Shown here: positions 7,133 to 12,934 of the stretch, piece by piece
Position numbering within the stretch: the stretch's first letter is position 1
How the letters are laid out: each line of letters begins with the position of its first letter
The notes under the pieces: generated by a model
Told to the model about the DNA's origin: nothing
What the model saw: the letters and a program-made list of their open reading frames with translations, nothing else
Database searches by the model: none
Assembly: GCA_002494135.1 (NCBI GenBank)
Contig: DLBG01000071.1
Span: 15,597 to 28,530 of the forward strand
Reading direction: 5' to 3'
Origin: Lachnospiraceae bacterium UBA7027
Lineage (GTDB): Bacteria > Bacillota > Clostridia > Lachnospirales > Lachnospiraceae
DNA length: 12,934 nucleotides
Made by a program: the position numbers and the translations under genes

Positions 7133-7885
7133 ATGGACGCAATGAAAAAGAACAACACGGAGCAGGATAACGAGGTCGAAATCAACCTCATGGAACTGCT
7201 TCCCTACCTGCTTCACTGGTTATGGCTGCTTGCAGCGGTAGGCCTGCTTACCGGAGCCATCGGATTCGCCATCAGTGCTTTCGTGATGACACCGATGTAT
7301 CAGTCGACGACAAAGGTGTATATCCTTAGTAAGAACAATAAGAACGAAAACGTAACTGTATCGGATACGCAGCTGGCAACAGCACTTACCAAGGACTTTA
7401 AGGAAATGATTAAGAGCCGTTATGTTCTGGAAACCGTAATTTCGGAATGCGGCTTAAAAGAATCCTATGAATCCTTAGCCGGCAACATCTCCGTATCCAA
7501 TACGACGGATACACGTATCATCGGTATCAGTGTAAATGACGCCAATCCGGCAAGAGCGCAGTATATCGCGAATGCCGTACGTGACGTGGCAGCAGTTCAC
7601 TTAAAGAACGTCATGGACCTTGAAGCCGTTAACGTGGTTGAGGAAGCAAATCTTCCGACCAGTCCAGTAGAACCGAGCAAGAAGAAATTTACGTTAATCG
7701 GATTTGCCATCGGATTCGTAGTATGTGCCGGCATTCTGATTCTTCGTTACTATCTGGATGATTCTATCAAGACAACGGAGGATGTTGAGAAATACCTTAA
7801 TATGACGGTGCTTTCATCAATCCCTGTTTTTGAGGGCGAAGAGGCAGATAAGAAAAAGAAACACAAGAAAGTGGCGAGGGGGTAA
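7133..7885 (+). CDS. cpsC: CpsC/Wzz-type chain-length determinant and BY-kinase modulator
   Basis: This membrane protein of the polysaccharide co-polymerase family sets polymer length. Through its cytoplasmic C-terminal tail it recruits and activates the separate BY-kinase. The 250-residue protein has two membrane helices (about 25-51 and 186-206) flanking an extracytoplasmic domain. The Pro-rich PTSPVEPSK motif sits just before the second helix, as is typical. After that helix comes the family's kinase-contact region (DDSIKTTEDVEKYLNMTVLSSIP) and a lysine-rich end. The ATG at 7133 has GGAG at 7122-7125 with 7-nt spacing, so it is preferred over the ATG at 7142. The stop is only 3 nt before the kinase start, implying translational coupling. 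In Firmicutes this protein and the kinase are separate, unlike the fused proteobacterial Wzc, as seen here. Confidence 0.93.
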   Translation: MDAMKKNNTEQDNEVEINLMELLPYLLHWLWLLAAVGLLTGAIGFAISAFVMTPMYQSTTKVYILSKNNKNENVTVSDTQLATALTKDFKEMIKSRYVLETVISECGLKESYESLAGNISVSNTTDTRIIGISVNDANPARAQYIANAVRDVAAVHLKNVMDLEAVNVVEEANLPTSPVEPSKKKFTLIGFAIGFVVCAGILILRYYLDDSIKTTEDVEKYLNMTVLSSIPVFEGEEADKKKKHKKVARG

Positions 7886-7888
7886 GAC

Positions 7889-8605
7889 ATGCAGGAGTTA
7901 TCGATTAAACAGGACAATCTGGACTTTCGTGCCAAAGAAGCATTCAAGACCCTTCGAACCAATATTGAATTCTCGGGAAGCCACGTACAGACGGTTTTCT
8001 TTACCAGTACGATACCGAACGAAGGAAAGAGTACCGTTTCCTTTGAATGTGCATGTTCCTTTGCGGAAGCGGGAAAGAGAGTGCTTTTCGTGGACGCCGA
8101 TCTTCGTAAGTCGGTATTGAAGAGCCGTTATAAGAGCGGACGTGTAAAATACGGATTCAGCCATTATCTGGTAGGCAAGAATGACTTCGAAGAAGTTATC
8201 TGCGAGACGGATATCCCGAACCTTTATCTGGTATTCGCGGGACCGGTTCCTCCGAACCCCAGTGAGTTGCTGGCAAGTGACCGGTTTATTGATTTTATCC
8301 GCGCAGCAAAGGCAAACTTCGATTACATCATCATTGATGCACCGCCGATCGGAAGCGTTATCGATGCAGCGATTATCTCCAGACAGTGTGACGGCGGTAT
8401 TCTGGTAGTCGGAAGCGGAGACATCAGCTACCGTTTTGCGAGAAAGAGTGTGGAACAGTTAGAGGTTGCAGGATGCAAACTGCTCGGCTGTGTATTAAAC
8501 AAGGTGGATGTCACGGGCGGTAAGTACTATGGCAAGTATTACGGGAAGTACTACGGTAAATACTATGGCAAGTATTACGGCAATTATTATGGGAATGACA
8601 AGTAA
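7889..8605 (+). CDS. cpsD: CpsD/YwqD-type bacterial tyrosine kinase (BY-kinase)
   Basis: This cytoplasmic P-loop autokinase controls exopolysaccharide or capsule assembly together with CpsC and is reversed by the CpsB phosphatase. At 238 residues it shows the N-terminal EAFKTLRTN oligomerisation motif (17-25), Walker A STIPNEGKST (40-49), Walker A' VLFVDADLR (65-73, with D69 and D71) and Walker B IIIDAPP (147-153, D150). The C-terminus is an exceptional tyrosine cluster: six Gly-Lys/Asn-Tyr-Tyr units (211-234), giving 12 tyrosines in 24 residues, then GNDK. Known CpsD proteins generally carry fewer, mostly single, tyrosines there. AGGGGG at 7877-7882, inside the end of cpsC, gives the ribosome binding site. 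The gene is followed by a hairpin and then a glycosyltransferase gene. Confidence 0.95.
   Translation: MQELSIKQDNLDFRAKEAFKTLRTNIEFSGSHVQTVFFTSTIPNEGKSTVSFECACSFAEAGKRVLFVDADLRKSVLKSRYKSGRVKYGFSHYLVGKNDFEEVICETDIPNLYLVFAGPVPPNPSELLASDRFIDFIRAAKANFDYIIIDAPPIGSVIDAAIISRQCDGGILVVGSGDISYRFARKSVEQLEVAGCKLLGCVLNKVDVTGGKYYGKYYGKYYGKYYGKYYGNYYGNDK
8519..8590 (+). repeat. Coding 12-nt tandem repeat, six GKYY/GNYY units, in the BY-kinase
   Basis: Six in-frame 12-nt units encode five GKYY and one GNYY. Units 1-2 and 4-5 differ at a single base over 24 nt, hinting at duplication of a 36-nt block, while unit 6 is the most diverged. Tyr codons alternate between TAC and TAT. The array is the autophosphorylation cluster of the kinase, and its copy number could vary by slippage or recombination without shifting the frame (inference). 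Confidence 0.9.
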
Positions 8606-8623
8606 CTAAGCGGAAATATATTG

Positions 8624-8652
8624 GTACCCGGAATTCTTCGGATTCCGGGTAC
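8624..8652 (+). terminator. Strong intercistronic hairpin, terminator-like but without a T-run
   Basis: GTACCCGGAAT (8624-8634) and ATTCCGGGTAC (8642-8652) form a perfect 11-bp stem around a TCTTCGG loop. Only three T's follow (8655-8657), in CGCTTTATAAAG. It may act as a partial terminator, an RNA-processing site or a 3' stabiliser separating the kinase operon from the glycosyltransferase gene. A second smaller hairpin (CAGGT 8674-8678 with ACCTG 8684-8688) precedes the next ribosome binding site. Confidence 0.55.
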
Positions 8653-8701
8653 GCTTTATAAAGAGGCAAAGAACAGGTGAATTACCTGCCGAAGGGGCAA
8701 T

Positions 8702-9460
8702 ATGATCAGCATCATTATACCGGTATATAATGCTGAAAACTACATACAAGCGACAGTCGGGAGTGTACTTGCCCAGACATATACGGATTGGGAACTGATT
8801 CTTGTGGATGACTGTTCAACGGATAACAGTGCAGTGGTTATTGAGGAACTGATTCGCCTGAATCCGGAAAAGATGAGGTTGATCCATCTGACGGAAGGAG
8901 GCAGTGCGGCAAGAGCGCGTAATGCAGGGATTATGGATGCGCAGGGACGTTACATTGCATTTCTGGATGCAGATGATATCTGGTATCCGGAGAAACTGGA
9001 GAAAGAGTTTAAGTATCTTCAGGAGAGAGGTGCAGGGCTTGTCTTTACCGCTTATGAATTCGGCGATGAAAACGCAAAGCCGAACGGCAGAATGACGAAG
9101 GTACCCGAGAGTTTGCCTTTCCGAAAGGCACTCAGTCGGACCGTGATTTTTACTAGCACTGTGCTTATCGATACCGAGGTGATTCCAAAGGACATGATCT
9201 ATATGCCGGAGATGAAATCCGAGGATACGGCCACCTGGTGGAAGATTCTTAAAGCCGGCCATGTGGCGTACGGATTAAACGAACCTCTTGTTATCTACCG
9301 CAGACCGCAGAATTCTCTGTCCAGTAATAAGTTTGAGGCTCTTCGACGAATCTGGAGATTGTACAGGGATGTCGCCAAATTGAATGTAATCCAGTCCTGC
9401 TGGTATTTCATCCGCTGGGCAATCAGGGCAACCTTTCGAAGGGTTGTGCCAAGAAGCTGA
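8702..9460 (+). CDS. Family 2 glycosyltransferase (TuaG-like)
   Basis: This is a GT-A-fold glycosyltransferase of 252 residues, expected to add a sugar from a nucleotide-sugar donor to a lipid-linked glycan at the cytoplasmic membrane face. It begins directly with the family signature ISIIIPVYNAENYI. It has VDDCSTDNS (D36, D37), GGSAARARNAG (66-76), the metal-binding LDADD motif (88-92) and a likely catalytic SED (E174-D175). The C-terminus is basic and aromatic (WYFIRWAIRATFRRVVPRS), suiting a peripheral membrane contact. Length and the SLSSNK motif resemble teichuronic-acid TuaG-type enzymes, but donor and acceptor cannot be read from sequence. AAGGGG at 8692-8697 gives good spacing. A strong terminator follows the stop codon, so this is the last gene of its transcript. 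Confidence 0.92.
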   Translation: MISIIIPVYNAENYIQATVGSVLAQTYTDWELILVDDCSTDNSAVVIEELIRLNPEKMRLIHLTEGGSAARARNAGIMDAQGRYIAFLDADDIWYPEKLEKEFKYLQERGAGLVFTAYEFGDENAKPNGRMTKVPESLPFRKALSRTVIFTSTVLIDTEVIPKDMIYMPEMKSEDTATWWKILKAGHVAYGLNEPLVIYRRPQNSLSSNKFEALRRIWRLYRDVAKLNVIQSCWYFIRWAIRATFRRVVPRS

Positions 9461-9466
9461 GAATTG

Positions 9467-9507
9467 GAAAGCCCCTATACACAAACTTGTGTATAGGGGG
9501 CTTTCTT
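9467..9507 (+). terminator. Strong intrinsic terminator after the glycosyltransferase
   Basis: GAAAGCCCCTATACACAA (9467-9484) pairs with TTGTGTATAGGGG (9487-9499) and, past one bulged G at 9500, CTTTC (9501-9505). This gives an 18-bp stem. Only a short T-run (CTTTCTT) follows, but A-rich DNA on both sides makes it a plausible bidirectional terminator. It closes the operon beginning at the 4733-4761 promoter. Confidence 0.85.
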
Positions 9508-9630
9508 AAGAATAATCTATTCGTCTTTCAAACTTGCAACAAAAAAAGAGTATTCATTCTGCTTTCGTCACTTTATACATATATCTTCCGAATCAATTGT
9601 TTGTTTTGGGTAGAATTATTGCCGCAAATA

Positions 9631-9639
9631 TGGTAAAAT
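9631..9639 (+). promoter_or_regulatory. Possible extended -10 promoter for the dehydratase gene
   Basis: TGG followed by TAAAAT (9634-9639) matches an extended -10 element. No convincing -35 is seen 16-18 nt upstream. It is the best candidate in the AT-rich 9508-9720 gap, which lies between a strong terminator and the next gene and so must hold some promoter if that gene is expressed independently. I see no other feature in the gap. Confidence 0.3.
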
Positions 9640-9720
9640 ACTATGGATTATAGGGCAATTGCGCCTTCTTAATAATATAGGCTCCCAGCATAAATAGAGT
9701 AAAAAAGAAACGCCAGTATT

Positions 9721-11703
9721 ATGGACGCAAAAACTAAGAAAAAAAACAAAAGAATAGAGCATTGGCAGTGGGTTGCCATCTGCCTGATGATTTATGACTT
9801 TGTCATGATTCATCTGGGTTATTTTTTTGCGCTTTGGGTCCGATTTGACGGCAAGTTTTCCGCAATTCCTACGACATACCTGAAGGAATACATGTTTTCT
9901 ATTTCTATCTATGCCGTTGGCACAATCATTCTTTTCTGGTTTTTCCATATGTACAAAACCATGTGGAGATTCGTAAGTTATCCGGAAGTGATGCGTTTTT
10001 CAATAGGATCTGTTATCGCATCTGTATTCTACACATTAGTTGTAACACTGGTTCTTGGCAGAATGCCGCTTTCTTACTATGTAGGCGGGGCATTAATTCA
10101 AGTGCTGGCTGTTAATATTATCAGATGCTCCTACCGCGTATTCCTGTATCTTAAATCCACACCCGTACGCGAGGACGAAACGGTTGACCGTGTCATGTTA
10201 ATCGGCGCAGGCTCTGCAGGACAGGCAATTCTTAGAGATATCCGTGGCACGGCCATCATCAAGGAAAAAGTAGTCTGCGTTATCGACGATAATCCCAATA
10301 AATGGGGCAGATATATGGAAGGCGTTCCCATCGTCGGCGGAAGAGACGATATTTTCGCTAATGTGGAGAAATATCACGTCAACAAGATTTACTTTGCAAT
10401 TCCTTCCGCAAAAGCAGCTGTAAAAAGAGATATCATTAATATCTGCAAGGATACCGGATGCGAGTTAAAGCAGCTTCCCGGTCTTTATCAGTTTGTTACG
10501 GATCAGGTATCCGTCAAGAACATGAAGGACGTGTCTGTGGAAGACCTTCTCGGCAGAGAGCCGATTAAAGCAGACATGAAAGAAGTCTTCGAATTCATTC
10601 ACGGAAAAAGAGTACTTGTTACCGGCGGTGGCGGATCCATCGGTTCCGAACTTTGCAGACAGATTGCGGCGCATGAGCCGGAATGCCTTATCATCTTTGA
10701 TGTATATGAGAATAATGCATATGCCGTTCAACTCGAATTAAGGGAAAAATATCCGAATCTCCACTTGGAAGTTTTAATCGGTTCTGTACGTGACAGCCGC
10801 AGAATGTATGAGATTTTTGAGGAATTCAAACCTCAAATCGTTTATCATGCAGCAGCACATAAGCATGTTCCTCTTATGGAAGACAGTCCATGCGAAGCGA
10901 TTAAGAATAATGCCATCGGTACCTACAAGACCGCATATGCTGCCATGGCACACGGCTGTGAGAGATTCGTACTGATTTCTACCGATAAGGCAGTAAACCC
11001 GACCAATATCATGGGTGCAAGCAAGAGACTCTGCGAGATGATTATCCAGTCTTTTGATGCCAAGATTAAAGCAGGAAAAGCGGATGAGATTCCGCAACTC
11101 TTTACACATGAGTCGGATGAGGATTTCCTTAAAAAGCACAAGAATAGTAGGAATTTAGAGGAAGTCCGTACGGAATTTGTTGCTGTTCGTTTTGGAAACG
11201 TCCTTGGAAGCAACGGATCCGTAATCCCGATTTTTAAGAAACAAATTGAAGCAGGCGGACCGGTTACGGTTACACATCCCGATATAGTAAGATACTTTAT
11301 GACAATCCCTGAGGCGGTAAGCTTGGTTATGCTTGCAGGAACCTATGCAAAGGGCGGCGAAATCTTCGTCCTTGATATGGGAACGGAAGTAAAGATTGAT
11401 ACACTGGCAAGAAACCTGATTAAACTGAGCGGATTCAAACCGGATGTGGATATCAAGATTGAATATACCGGTCTTCGTCCGGGTGAGAAACTTTACGAAG
11501 AGAAGCTGATGGCAGAGGAAGGATTGAAACGTACCGAGAATGAATTAATCCATATCGGATGCCCGATTCCCTTCGAAACAGATGAATTTCTCAAGAATCT
11601 TGATAACCTCATGCAAGCGGCCTACCGAAATAAAGAGGATATCCGGGCAAGAGTAAAAGGGATTGTTACGACATACCATCCGCAGAATGCATCGAAAAAG
11701 TAA
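9721..11703 (+). CDS. Membrane nucleotide-sugar 4,6-dehydratase (CapD/EpsC/PglF family)
   Basis: This extended short-chain dehydrogenase/reductase converts a UDP-N-acetylhexosamine, typically UDP-GlcNAc, to a 4-keto-6-deoxy sugar, the usual first step toward diamino or deoxyamino sugars of surface glycans. The 660-residue protein has four N-terminal membrane helices (about 18-40, 55-75, 95-113, 118-140), then a Rossmann-like domain (VMLIGAGSAGQ, 158-168). The catalytic domain has NAD motif TGGGGSIGSE (301-310), YHAAAHKHVPLME, and STDKAVNPTNIMGASK (420-435). There the usual YxxxK tyrosine is Met (M431, K435), a hallmark of this subfamily. A hydrophilic insert of about 30 residues precedes TEFVAVRFGNVLGSNGSV. 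No clear ribosome binding site precedes ATG 9721, yet an in-frame stop (9700-9702) and the absence of any nearby Met make this the only reasonable start. A DegT aminotransferase downstream fits as next enzyme. Confidence 0.94.
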   Translation: MDAKTKKKNKRIEHWQWVAICLMIYDFVMIHLGYFFALWVRFDGKFSAIPTTYLKEYMFSISIYAVGTIILFWFFHMYKTMWRFVSYPEVMRFSIGSVIASVFYTLVVTLVLGRMPLSYYVGGALIQVLAVNIIRCSYRVFLYLKSTPVREDETVDRVMLIGAGSAGQAILRDIRGTAIIKEKVVCVIDDNPNKWGRYMEGVPIVGGRDDIFANVEKYHVNKIYFAIPSAKAAVKRDIINICKDTGCELKQLPGLYQFVTDQVSVKNMKDVSVEDLLGREPIKADMKEVFEFIHGKRVLVTGGGGSIGSELCRQIAAHEPECLIIFDVYENNAYAVQLELREKYPNLHLEVLIGSVRDSRRMYEIFEEFKPQIVYHAAAHKHVPLMEDSPCEAIKNNAIGTYKTAYAAMAHGCERFVLISTDKAVNPTNIMGASKRLCEMIIQSFDAKIKAGKADEIPQLFTHESDEDFLKKHKNSRNLEEVRTEFVAVRFGNVLGSNGSVIPIFKKQIEAGGPVTVTHPDIVRYFMTIPEAVSLVMLAGTYAKGGEIFVLDMGTEVKIDTLARNLIKLSGFKPDVDIKIEYTGLRPGEKLYEEKLMAEEGLKRTENELIHIGCPIPFETDEFLKNLDNLMQAAYRNKEDIRARVKGIVTTYHPQNASKK

Positions 11704-11714
11704 CATTTGATGAT

Positions 11715-11753
11715 GAATGATAAGGCAGAAGTGTCTTATCATTTTGTCGTTTT
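11715..11753 (+). terminator. Intrinsic terminator after the dehydratase gene
   Basis: AATGATAAG (11716-11724) pairs with CTTATCATT (11735-11743). Two further inner pairs (G-T, C-G) close an AGAAGT loop. T-rich sequence (ATTTTGTCGTTTT, 11741-11753) follows. This implies that the sugar transferase gene needs its own promoter or readthrough. Confidence 0.8.
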
Positions 11754-11805
11754 AATACATTTATGGAAATATAAGCGATATAAGGATTAACTGGAGATAG
11801 AATAG

Positions 11806-12468
11806 ATGCTACCATTGATAATAATTCTTTCAATATTTGGTGCAATAGTAATTGTGATGACTATTATTGCATTGATTTTCAATCCGGATAGTATATATAG
11901 AAACCGTCCTGAAGAAAAGAATCCAATGGAAGGGAAACGGGTTGAATTCATTAACAATCCGAATGAACCGGCTAATGCAGATGGTGTTTGTGGACATTTG
12001 GAGGCTGTAGGACAGACAATTCACAGAGGAACCTTTTACGAAAGAGTTTGGAAAAGGATATTTGATTTAATTTTGTCTTTCTTTGGGTTGGTTATCTTGA
12101 GTCCGATATTTCTAATACTTAGCATTGCTATAGTAATTGATGATCCGGGACCTATATTGTTTACTCAAAAAAGAGTTGGTCAGAATAAAAGATATTTCAA
12201 ATTGCATAAATTCCGTAGCATGAAAATGAGTACACCTCATGATCGCCCTACGCATATGTTGGATAATCCGGACCAGTACATCACCTCGGTTGGCAGGTTC
12301 ATAAGAGCTCACAGCCTTGACGAGCTACCTCAGATTTGGGATATTTTCATTGGGAATATGAGTATAATTGGTCCGAGACCGGGTCTTTGGAATCAAGATT
12401 TACTTACAGCGGAAAGAGACAAATATGGTGCGAATAATGTGAAACCCGGATTGATGATAGAGGCATAA
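11806..12468 (+). CDS. Undecaprenyl-phosphate sugar-phosphate transferase, C-terminally truncated (probable pseudogene)
   Basis: This is a monotopic phosphoglycosyltransferase of the bacterial sugar transferase family, which would load the first sugar-1-phosphate onto undecaprenyl phosphate. The 220-residue product has an N-terminal membrane helix (about 3-25), a linker, then the family core. The core comprises the re-entrant hydrophobic helix (about 83-111), DDPGPILFTQKRVG, FKLHKFRSM, the catalytic Asp-Glu in HSLDELPQIWDI (D172, E173) and MSIIGPRPGLW. It ends abruptly after KYGANNVKPGL with MIEA and a stop. Normal family members continue with a conserved TGxxQxxGR motif and roughly 50-60 more residues. 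I cannot find that continuation in any frame downstream, so a deletion or recombination, not a simple frameshift, is inferred. GGAG at 11793-11796 supports the start. The gene is clearly more AT-rich than its neighbours, suggesting separate origin. Activity is doubtful. Confidence 0.88.
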   Translation: MLPLIIILSIFGAIVIVMTIIALIFNPDSIYRNRPEEKNPMEGKRVEFINNPNEPANADGVCGHLEAVGQTIHRGTFYERVWKRIFDLILSFFGLVILSPIFLILSIAIVIDDPGPILFTQKRVGQNKRYFKLHKFRSMKMSTPHDRPTHMLDNPDQYITSVGRFIRAHSLDELPQIWDIFIGNMSIIGPRPGLWNQDLLTAERDKYGANNVKPGLMIEA

Positions 12469-12638
12469 TAGCAACAACCGCCTCAAACCCTTATAAATCA
12501 AGGAGTTTCAAGGATGAAGAAAGGACATCGTCCTCAGAATTTGATAGAAAGGTGCTCGAATCAATGAATATATTTTTTGTTTGTCCGACAACCGGGCACA
12601 CTTCTAATATGGTACATTATACAACAGGTATTGTATAA
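12438..12638 (+). other. Unassigned open segment and AT-rich scar, possible gene remnant
   Basis: The 221 nt between the truncated transferase and the aminotransferase gene (12469-12689) hold no complete gene I recognise. One frame (third + frame) stays open for 66 codons from 12438 to the stop at 12636-12638, across the point where the transferase homology ends. It contains a possible small ORF of 24 codons starting ATG 12564 (MNIFFVCPTTGHTSNM...), with a weak GAAAGG ribosome binding site. The first residues look like the opening beta-strand of a Rossmann or glycosyltransferase protein, but this is a guess. It could equally be chance. Confidence 0.35.
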
Positions 12639-12639
12639 T
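12611..12639 (+). promoter_or_regulatory. Possible promoter for the aminotransferase gene
   Basis: A perfect TATAAT (12634-12639) lies 51 nt upstream of ATG 12690. A weak -35-like GGTACA (12611-12616) sits 17 nt before it. Given the surrounding AT-richness the -10 match could be fortuitous. Confidence 0.35.
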
Positions 12640-12689
12640 GGTTAAGATATAAAATGAACAAAATATTATAAGTTAGGAACGAATAGAAT

Positions 12690-12934
12690 ATGAACAACTT
12701 TTTAGAAGATCCTCGGTTCGCCGGGATCAAACCAATGGAAAACAAAGTTTGGCTTTCATCGCCTACAATGCACGGAGATGAGCAGAAGTGGGTGGACTCC
12801 GCCATCGAAAGCAATTGGGTGAGCACCGTTGGCGCCAACATTGATGCTATTGAGAAAGAGGTTGCCAAGAAGATCGGCAGGAAGTATGCGGTAGCTCTCA
12901 GTTCCGGTACAGCTGCTCTTCATCTTGCAACAAA
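12690..12934 (+). CDS. DegT/DnrJ/EryC1-family sugar aminotransferase, N-terminal part (3' end outside window)
   Basis: This PLP-dependent enzyme is expected to transfer an amino group, usually from glutamate, to a 4-keto nucleotide sugar. The first 81 residues are visible. VWLSSPTMHGDEQKWVDSAIESNWVSTVGANI matches the opening of PglE-like members, followed by the conserved VALSSGTAALHLA loop that contacts the PLP phosphate. The catalytic lysine is beyond the window. The start at 12690 is supported by AGGAA at 12675-12679 with 10-nt spacing; the ATG at 12735 is an alternative. Codon use returns to the GC-richer style of the genes left of 11703, unlike the AT-rich segment in between. With the 4,6-dehydratase upstream it suggests synthesis of a 4-amino-4,6-dideoxy sugar (inference). 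Confidence 0.92.
   Translation, partial: MNNFLEDPRFAGIKPMENKVWLSSPTMHGDEQKWVDSAIESNWVSTVGANIDAIEKEVAKKIGRKYAVALSSGTAALHLAT

Noticed and set aside
8519..8590. The tandem repeats as a CRISPR array.
   Set aside because: Units are 12 nt, contiguous without spacers, and in frame within a conserved kinase gene.
11704..12689. An insertion sequence as the cause of the AT-rich segment and truncated transferase.
   Set aside because: I see no transposase fragment, terminal inverted repeats or target duplication.

Overview
The window looks like a chromosomal segment from a Gram-positive anaerobe of the Clostridia, most likely Lachnospiraceae. This rests on the style of the PurF, CarB, BY-kinase and CapD-like proteins, strong AGGAGG-type ribosome binding sites, a lipoprotein with a Gram-positive lipobox, and a cohesin-like surface protein. 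GC content is moderate across most of the window. The genus cannot be fixed from the sequence alone. All credible genes lie on the + strand.

Layout. Positions 1-3818 hold nucleotide and arginine metabolism: the 3' end of purF (amidophosphoribosyltransferase), then a complete carB (carbamoyl-phosphate synthase large subunit). No carA is visible. Positions 3859-4575 encode a small lipoprotein with a PQQ-blade-like region, closed by a terminator at 4611-4633. A near-consensus sigma-A promoter (4733-4761) then starts an exopolysaccharide/capsule operon. Its genes are a membrane-anchored cohesin/cadherin-like protein (4848-6320), a CpsB-type PHP phosphatase (6347-7069), a CpsC-type chain-length/kinase-modulator protein (7133-7885), a CpsD-type tyrosine kinase (7889-8605) with an unusually rich C-terminal tyrosine cluster, and, past an intercistronic hairpin, a family 2 glycosyltransferase (8702-9460). 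A strong terminator follows (9467-9507).

A second block starts with a CapD/EpsC-type membrane nucleotide-sugar 4,6-dehydratase (9721-11703) and its own terminator (11715-11753). Next is an AT-rich stretch (about 11704-12689) with an initiating sugar-phosphate transferase that loses its conserved C-terminus abruptly, then non-coding or decayed sequence. Composition returns to host-like with a DegT-family sugar aminotransferase that runs off the right end (12690-12934).

Together, the 4,6-dehydratase and the aminotransferase could make a UDP-4-amino-4,6-dideoxy sugar. A sugar-phosphate transferase would load the first sugar on undecaprenyl phosphate, the glycosyltransferase would extend it, and CpsB/C/D would control chain length and export through tyrosine phosphorylation. 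The points most worth a second look are the broken sugar-phosphate transferase and its scar, the six-unit Tyr-Tyr repeat in the kinase, and the cohesin-domain protein heading the phosphoregulatory operon.
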